Below, in pieces: positions 6,773-10,678 of a stretch of 10,678 nucleotides of DNA. Position 1 is the stretch's first letter. Each line of letters begins with the position of its first letter. This stretch comes from an uncultured Clostridia bacterium (GTDB lineage: Bacteria; Bacillota; Clostridia; TANB77; CAG-508): positions 1 through 10,678 of the forward strand of contig CAKPKU010000053.1 in NCBI GenBank assembly GCA_934167365.1, in the 5' to 3' direction. Position numbers and translations under genes: made by a program. The notes under the pieces are model-generated. The model made no database searches and was not told the origin of the DNA. It was given only the letters and a program-made list of their open reading frames with translations.

Positions 6773-7324
6773 TTATATATCCATACTTGTAATAATCCAA
6801 TCATAATTTTTTAAATTAAATATTGTTCCACAATATTCGCATTTTCCATTTTTATTTACATCTATATTTGCACCACAAGATGGACATTTTCTTGCAACTC
6901 CCATTTCTTCTGTATTTTTATCTTTTGAAAATATTACTTTACTTATTCTTTCTTTTCTATTATATCTATCTCCTGAACCTGATATATATTTTCTTGTATC
7001 ACGATCTATGTAATATTCTAAAGCTTTTGAATGTATATTTACTTCTATTTTAAAGCTTTCTTCAAGCTCTTCTATATTTAAAATTTGTATATCTGCAACA
7101 TTTAATTCATCATATAATTGAATTCTATTATTTATTTTGTCATCTTCTACCTTTTTTAATATTTTTTGATATGTTTCTTCATTTACAAAATGATGAATTT
7201 TTTCTGTTTTTCCTGTTACTATTGACAATTTTATTTGAACAAATATATTTTCAACTTTTGATTTAAATTTTGCTTCTGAAAATTCAGAATCTTGTTTTAA
7301 TAATTCTTCTAAATTACTATTCAT
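6773..7324 (-). CDS. Soluble Tim44-like zinc-ribbon protein
   Basis: This 183-residue protein has no signal peptide or membrane helix. Residues about 10-135 (FKSKVENIFVQIKLSI onward) resemble the Tim44-like domain of the two upstream membrane proteins. The C-terminal zinc ribbon CPSCG-CEYCG (Cys147, Cys150, Cys162, Cys165) is followed by NYDWIITSM, parallel to NTKWVLTEK in the paralogues. In effect it is the cytoplasmic half of those proteins without the anchor. It differs more from them than they do from each other. The start has a weak AAAGG (7336-7340) ten bases upstream, directly after the intercistronic hairpin. Its role is unknown; a partner or competitor of the membrane paralogues is inference. 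Confidence 0.75.
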   Translation of the reverse strand: MNSNLEELLKQDSEFSEAKFKSKVENIFVQIKLSIVTGKTEKIHHFVNEETYQKILKKVEDDKINNRIQLYDELNVADIQILNIEELEESFKIEVNIHSKALEYYIDRDTRKYISGSGDRYNRKERISKVIFSKDKNTEEMGVARKCPSCGANIDVNKNGKCEYCGTIFNLKNYDWIITSMDI

Positions 7325-7344
7325 ATTATATCAACCTTTCTTTT

Positions 7345-7377
7345 ATTAGGATATAGCATATTTAGCTATATCCTAAT
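7345..7377 (-). other. Perfect intercistronic hairpin
   Basis: A 13-base perfect stem (7345-7357 with 7365-7377) surrounds a seven-base loop. On the minus strand it is followed by AAAAGAAAGG, not by a U-tract, so it is not a terminator for the operon. It stands between the second membrane paralogue and the soluble one, touching the ribosome binding site of the latter. On the plus strand it is followed by a T-rich stretch. Confidence 0.65.
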
Positions 7378-7382
7378 TTATT

Positions 7383-8276
7383 TTATATATAATCTTGTTC
7401 CATTACTTTTTTTTCTGTTAATACCCATTTTGTATTTTCTGATACTACTTTTGAGCCACAATATTCACATACTCCTGAACTATTTATTTCTAATTTTGCT
7501 CCACAATTTGGGCAATGATCTATTTTGTCATTTTCATTTAAGGTTTTTCTAAAGCTCATTTCATATACTACTCTCATCTTTTTATGATCTTCGCCTCTTA
7601 TTAATTTCTTTGTTTCTATATCTGCAATATAATCATACATTTCAACTATATATCCAGTTTTGATTGTTATTGTTCCATTTTGATTTGATACATCTTTTAA
7701 ATAACTACGTTTTAATTTGATATTTTTCATTATGTTTTGTTCACCTTTTACTTCTAATGTTGATAGTTGTGATTCATACATATTATAAATTTCATCTGTT
7801 ACTTTATCTTTTATATCTTCAAGTTTAAAATTCATCCACGCCATTTGAATATCATAGTATATGTTAAATCCTTCTTTTAGGAATGCATATTTATCAAAGT
7901 TTGGTATCAACTTTTTGATTTCATCTTCTACTTCTTTCTCATCTTTTTTATTAACTACAACTTTTACATGTTGGTTTTTTTTCGATAATATTACAGTAAT
8001 AATAATTATAAATATTATTATTGTAATAAAGGCTGATACAGGATCACCACTTGAACTACTAGAGCTTGAACTTCTGCTAGAGCTTCTACTTGAACTTCTG
8101 CTTCTTGAACTACTACTGCTACTATGACTACTGTGGCTACTGCTATGACTAGTACCATGACCTGAATCTGCAAATGTAGGATTTTCATTTACAATAGAAA
8201 ATATCATTGTTACAGATAATACAGTCACTATTGTAATAATAATTTTTTTTAATATATTCTTTATCTTTTTTTTCAT
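7383..8276 (-). CDS. Membrane Tim44-like protein, Ser/Arg/His-rich outer segment
   Basis: The 297-residue product has five parts in order. There is a basic N-terminus and hydrophobic signal segment (about 1-36, probable cleavage after TFA), and a low-complexity outer segment (37-79). That segment contains His at 40, 44, 48 and 51, Arg at 58, 60, 64 and 68, and an eight-Ser run at 69-76. A membrane helix (about 80-98), a Tim44-like domain (about 115-250, IPNFDKYAFLKEGF, AWMNFKLED), and a zinc ribbon (Cys255, Cys258, Cys270, Cys273) follow. The predicted topology puts the Ser-rich part outside and the Tim44-like/zinc part in the cytoplasm. Starting at 8276 rather than 8294 places GGAG (8285-8288) eight bases upstream; 8294 has none. 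It is a tandem paralogue of the next upstream gene. Tim44-like domains in other systems bind membranes and protein partners; its role here is unknown. Confidence 0.82.
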   Translation of the reverse strand: MKKKIKNILKKIIITIVTVLSVTMIFSIVNENPTFADSGHGTSHSSSHSSHSSSSSSRSRSSSRSSSRSSSSSSSSGDPVSAFITIIIFIIIITVILSKKNQHVKVVVNKKDEKEVEDEIKKLIPNFDKYAFLKEGFNIYYDIQMAWMNFKLEDIKDKVTDEIYNMYESQLSTLEVKGEQNIMKNIKLKRSYLKDVSNQNGTITIKTGYIVEMYDYIADIETKKLIRGEDHKKMRVVYEMSFRKTLNENDKIDHCPNCGAKLEINSSGVCEYCGSKVVSENTKWVLTEKKVMEQDYI

Positions 8277-8284
8277 AATTTTTA

Positions 8285-8288
8285 CTCC
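8285..8288 (-). promoter_or_regulatory. Ribosome binding site deciding the start at 8276
   Basis: GGAG on the minus strand, eight bases before the ATG at 8276. It lies inside the six-codon extension that the ATG at 8294 would add, so the upstream ATG is unlikely. Confidence 0.6.
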
Positions 8289-8302
8289 ATACATATATTA
8301 AT

Positions 8303-8340
8303 ATTTGAGAATGAAAATTAATTATATTTCATTCTCAAAT
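8303..8340 (-). other. Perfect intercistronic hairpin
   Basis: The 14-base perfect stem ATTTGAGAATGAAA (8303-8316) with TTTCATTCTCAAAT (8327-8340) has a ten-base loop. No U-tract follows on the minus strand. It fills most of the 76-base gap between the two membrane paralogues and sits about 15 bases ahead of the next ribosome binding site. The sequence is unrelated to the hairpin at 7345-7377, although the position is equivalent. Confidence 0.65.
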
Positions 8341-8352
8341 TGTTTAATGTTA

Positions 8353-9258
8353 TTAAATTGTTTCTTGTCTTATTGTTTTCTTTTCTGTAAGTACCCATTT
8401 TGTATTTTCTGATACTAATTTAGATCCACAATATTCACATATTCCTGAAGTATTCATATCTATTTTAGCTCCACAATTTGGACACTTGTCAATTTTAGCA
8501 CTTTCATCTAATGTTCTTCTAAATTTCATTTCATAAACTATTTTTAATTTGTTGTTTGATGAGCCTCTTATAACTTTTCCTGTTGATTTTTCTATTATAT
8601 AATCATACATTTGTATTACATATCCTGTTGTTATTGTGATTGTATTGTTTTGTACTACAGCATCTTTTAAATATGATTTTACTACTTTGAAATCTTTCAT
8701 TATGTTTTGTTCACCTTTTACTTCTAGTGTTGTTAATTGTGATTCATACATATTATATAATTCATCTGTTATTTCATCTTTAACATCTTCTAGCTTAAAG
8801 TTCATCCATGCATTTTGTACATCTTTGTAAATACTATATCCATTATCTAAGAATTCTTGTTTATTGAAGTTTGGTATATATGATTTTATTTTATTTTCAA
8901 TAGCATTTTCATCTGGCAATGACTTACTTGGTACAACACCACTTGTAGATTGGTTAGATGTGCTAGATCCCATACATATTGCCACAATAATTATTATAAA
9001 AATTGTAAAACCTACTATTGCTGCAAACATTGAAATATCACCCGAATCATCACTACTATAATCACCACTATCGTAATCATAGTCATAATCATAGCTACCT
9101 CCACTATAACTACTTCCGCCACTATCATAGCTGGTTCCAAAACCTGAATCTGCTAATACCACATTTTTACTAATTATATTTGGTATTAGCGATATAATTG
9201 CTATACTTATTATAATAATAATTTTCTTTATTAAATTGTAATTTTTTTCTTTTTTCAT
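8353..9258 (-). CDS. Membrane Tim44-like protein, acidic Tyr/Asp-rich outer segment
   Basis: The 301-residue product has the same plan as its downstream paralogue. A signal segment (about 1-36, cleavage probably after VLA) is followed by an outer low-complexity segment (37-75) rich in Ser, Gly, Tyr and Asp, including YDYDYDYD (56-63). Then come a membrane helix (about 77-96), a Tim44-like domain (about 118-255) and a zinc ribbon (Cys259, Cys262, Cys274, Cys277). The body is nearly the same as in the paralogue (MYESQL-TLEVKGEQNIMK is shared), and DNA at 8701-8760 matches 7731-7790 at 55 of 60 positions. The outer segments have no similarity. GGAG (9264-9267) supports ATG 9258 over 9279. As the first gene of the operon it follows a possible promoter at 9286-9291. 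Confidence 0.82.
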   Translation of the reverse strand: MKKEKNYNLIKKIIIIISIAIISLIPNIISKNVVLADSGFGTSYDSGGSSYSGGSYDYDYDYDSGDYSSDDSGDISMFAAIVGFTIFIIIIVAICMGSSTSNQSTSGVVPSKSLPDENAIENKIKSYIPNFNKQEFLDNGYSIYKDVQNAWMNFKLEDVKDEITDELYNMYESQLTTLEVKGEQNIMKDFKVVKSYLKDAVVQNNTITITTGYVIQMYDYIIEKSTGKVIRGSSNNKLKIVYEMKFRRTLDESAKIDKCPNCGAKIDMNTSGICEYCGSKLVSENTKWVLTEKKTIRQETI

Positions 9259-9263
9259 ATTTT

Positions 9264-9267
9264 CTCC
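9264..9267 (-). promoter_or_regulatory. Ribosome binding site deciding the start at 9258
   Basis: GGAG on the minus strand, five bases before the ATG at 9258. The in-frame ATG at 9279 has only AT-rich sequence upstream and would place this GGAG inside the coding region. Confidence 0.55.
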
Positions 9268-9285
9268 ATTCTTTTGCAATTTTTT

Positions 9286-9291
9286 ATTATA
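9286..9291 (-). promoter_or_regulatory. Possible -10 element of the Tim44-like operon
   Basis: TATAAT on the minus strand, 27 bases before the preferred start codon. No good -35 lies 16-18 bases upstream; TTGAAT (9314-9319) is at 22 bases, too far for sigma-A. It is suggested mainly because the ychF terminator just upstream means the operon needs its own promoter. Confidence 0.35.
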
Positions 9292-9361
9292 AATTTTTCA
9301 TTTATTGTGATACATTCAAGTGTAATTTTTGTATTTTTACTGATTGTTTTCTTATTTATAT

Positions 9362-9401
9362 AAAAAACACAAATAAAACCTTTTGCAGTATTTATTTGTG
9401 T
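9362..9401 (-). terminator. Intrinsic terminator of ychF
   Basis: On the minus strand, ACACAAATAAA pairs with TTTATTTGTGT (9391-9401 with 9367-9377) around a 13-base loop, and a T-run (9362-9366) follows. It lies eight bases beyond the ychF stop and separates ychF from the Tim44-like operon. Confidence 0.75.
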
Positions 9402-9408
9402 CTTTATT

Positions 9409-10503
9409 TTATACATTGAATCTGAATAAAACTATATCGCCATCTTGCATAATATAATCTTTTCCTTCTGATCGTAGTAAACCTTTTTCCTTTACTGCAT
9501 TCATTGAACCTTCTTTTATTAAATCATCATATGAAACTACTTCTGCTCTTATGAATCCTCTTTCTATATCAGAGTGAATTTTTCCAGCCGCTTGAGGTGC
9601 TTTTGTTCCTTTTTTTATTGTCCATGCTCTAACTTCTGGCTCTCCTGCTGTTAAAAATGACATTAATCCTAACAGATCATAACTTGATTTTATTACTTTA
9701 TCAAGTCCTGATTCTTCTAATCCTAACATTTCTAACATTTCTTTTTGTTCATTTTCATCATCTAAACTTGCTAATTCTTCCTCTATTTTTATGCATAATG
9801 GAATTACTTCTGCATTTTCTTTTGTTGCAAGCTCTTTTACTTGATTTATATATTTGTCATTTTCTACATCCGCTAATTGTTCTTCTGAAACATTTGCTAT
9901 GTATAAAGTTGGTTTTATTGTTAATAAGAATGCATCTTTTATTAGTTCACTTTCTTCTTCATTTAGCTCTATTGATCTAGCTGTTTTTCCTGCTTCTAGA
10001 GCTTCTTTTATTTTTTGTAATATATCTATTTCTGCTTGATATTTTTTGTCTGCTTTTAAATTTTTCTTTGCTCTTTCTAATCTTTTATTTACAGTTTCTA
10101 AATCTGCTAATATTAGCTCTAAATTTATTGTATCTATGTCTCTTATTGGATCTATGCTTCCATCTACATGGACTACATTTGGATCTTCAAAACATCTTAC
10201 AACTTGTGCTATACTGTCTACTTCTCTTATATGTGATAAGAATTTATTTCCTAATCCTTCTCCTTTGCTTGCACCTTTTACTAATCCTGCTATATCTACA
10301 AATTCTATTATTGCATGTGTTACTTTTTCTGGTTTGTACATTTTGGCTAAATTGTCTATTCTTTCATCTGGTACTGGTACAACTCCTACATTTGGCTCTA
10401 TTGTACAAAATGGGTAATTTGCACATTCTGCTCCTGCTTTTGTTATTGCATTAAATAATGTGCTTTTACCGACATTTGGAAGACCTACTATTCCTATCTT
10501 CAT
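9409..10503 (-). CDS. ychF: Redox-regulated ATPase/GTPase YchF (OLA1 family)
   Basis: This universally conserved Obg-family P-loop NTPase associates with ribosomes and affects translation and stress responses. The 364 residues are standard length. The G1 loop is GLPNVGKST (7-15). The effector region is NYPFCTIEPNVGVVPVPD (29-46). G3 is DIAGLVKGAS (70-79). The G4 position carries NVSE (204-207) instead of NKxD, the known basis of the family's preference for ATP over GTP. A coiled-coil insertion (about 130-190) interrupts the G domain, and a C-terminal TGS domain (about 280-363, with FLTAGEPEVRAWTI) ends the protein. GAAAGGA (10513-10519) precedes the start. It lies downstream of a tRNA gene on the same strand and has its own terminator. 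Confidence 0.97.
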   Translation of the reverse strand: MKIGIVGLPNVGKSTLFNAITKAGAECANYPFCTIEPNVGVVPVPDERIDNLAKMYKPEKVTHAIIEFVDIAGLVKGASKGEGLGNKFLSHIREVDSIAQVVRCFEDPNVVHVDGSIDPIRDIDTINLELILADLETVNKRLERAKKNLKADKKYQAEIDILQKIKEALEAGKTARSIELNEEESELIKDAFLLTIKPTLYIANVSEEQLADVENDKYINQVKELATKENAEVIPLCIKIEEELASLDDENEQKEMLEMLGLEESGLDKVIKSSYDLLGLMSFLTAGEPEVRAWTIKKGTKAPQAAGKIHSDIERGFIRAEVVSYDDLIKEGSMNAVKEKGLLRSEGKDYIMQDGDIVLFRFNV

Positions 10504-10546
10504 TTTATCAATTCCTTTCGATTATTTGTTTTATTACTATCATATT

Positions 10547-10594
10547 ACAAAATAAAGAGAATAACCCAAATGTATTATTTTGTGTTTTTCTCTT
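10547..10594 (-). other. Two interleaved inverted repeats between tRNA-Thr and ychF
   Basis: ACAAAATAA (10547-10555) pairs with TTATTTTGT (10575-10583), and AAGAGAA (10555-10561) pairs with TTCTCTT (10588-10594). The two cannot both form as simple nested stems. Either might act as a weak tRNA terminator or processing structure, but neither has a clean U-tract on the minus strand. A poor promoter-like pair (TTGGGT then TAATAT, 16-base spacing) also lies here. Confidence 0.3.
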
Positions 10595-10598
10595 GTTT

Positions 10599-10674
10599 TG
10601 GAGCTTACAACCAGAATCGAACTGGTGACCTCTACCTTACCAAGGTAGTGCTCTGCCTACTGAGCTATGCAAGC
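10599..10674 (-). tRNA. tRNA-Thr (anticodon GGU), CCA encoded
   Basis: A complete cloverleaf reads on the minus strand. The acceptor GCTTGCA pairs with TGTAAGC (one G-U pair). The D arm contains AGCTCAGTAGGCAGAGC. The anticodon stem CTACC/GGTAG encloses the loop TTGGTAA, giving anticodon GGT, which reads the Thr codons ACC and ACU. The T arm ACCAG-TTCGATT-CTGGT is intact. The discriminator is T, and CCA follows in the DNA at 10599-10601. Total length is 76 bases. Confidence 0.95.
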
Positions 10675-10678
10675 AAAA

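Noticed and set aside
7861..8127. Open plus-strand frame rich in Leu/Glu over the Ser-rich coding segment.
   Set aside because: It is the antisense reading of the repetitive Ser codons in the membrane protein gene and has no ribosome binding site of its own.
8041..8160. Ser-codon repeats as a possible CRISPR-like or satellite array.
   Set aside because: The pattern is irregular, follows codons of a Ser/Arg tract and has no conserved repeat-spacer spacing.

Overview
The window is very AT-rich. It has AT-biased codons, strong AGGAGG-type ribosome binding sites, U-tract terminators and a T-box leader. Together these suggest a low-GC Bacillota, most likely of class Clostridia; no species can be named from the sequence alone.

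Layout from left to right. Positions 1-52 may be the last codons of an upstream gene. A deoD-type purine nucleoside phosphorylase (225-944, +) follows, behind a promoter region with an unusual palindrome. Between the convergent ends of deoD and ileS lies a compact mobile unit (950-1975). It holds a REP-associated HUH/Y1 transposase (-) between two near-identical 44-base hairpin repeats in inverted orientation, plus two terminator-like hairpins. Isoleucyl-tRNA synthetase (1989-4739, -) has a complete tRNA-Ile-sensing T-box leader and a clear sigma-A promoter (4838-5134). Divergent from it is a short orphan gene of unknown function (5320-5649, +). This gene has its own promoter, ribosome binding site and bidirectional terminator, and is clearly richer in GC than its surroundings.

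The minus-strand block 9258-5864 looks like one operon. It holds two tandemly duplicated membrane proteins with a secretion signal, a short low-complexity outer segment, one membrane helix, a Tim44-like domain and a C-terminal zinc ribbon. These are followed by a soluble paralogue with the same Tim44-like/zinc-ribbon body and by an alpha/beta hydrolase. Both longer intercistronic gaps carry perfect hairpins just ahead of the next ribosome binding site. This block is the least explained part of the window. The two membrane paralogues differ most in their outer segments: one is Ser/Arg/His-rich and basic, the other Tyr/Asp/Ser/Gly-rich and acidic.

The right end holds ychF (9409-10503, -), a universally conserved Obg-family NTPase, with its own terminator, and a tRNA-Thr(GGU) gene (10599-10674, -). 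The housekeeping genes (deoD, ileS, ychF, tRNA) have no obvious pathway link to each other. The accessory interest lies in the repeat-flanked transposase, the orphan gene and the Tim44-like operon.
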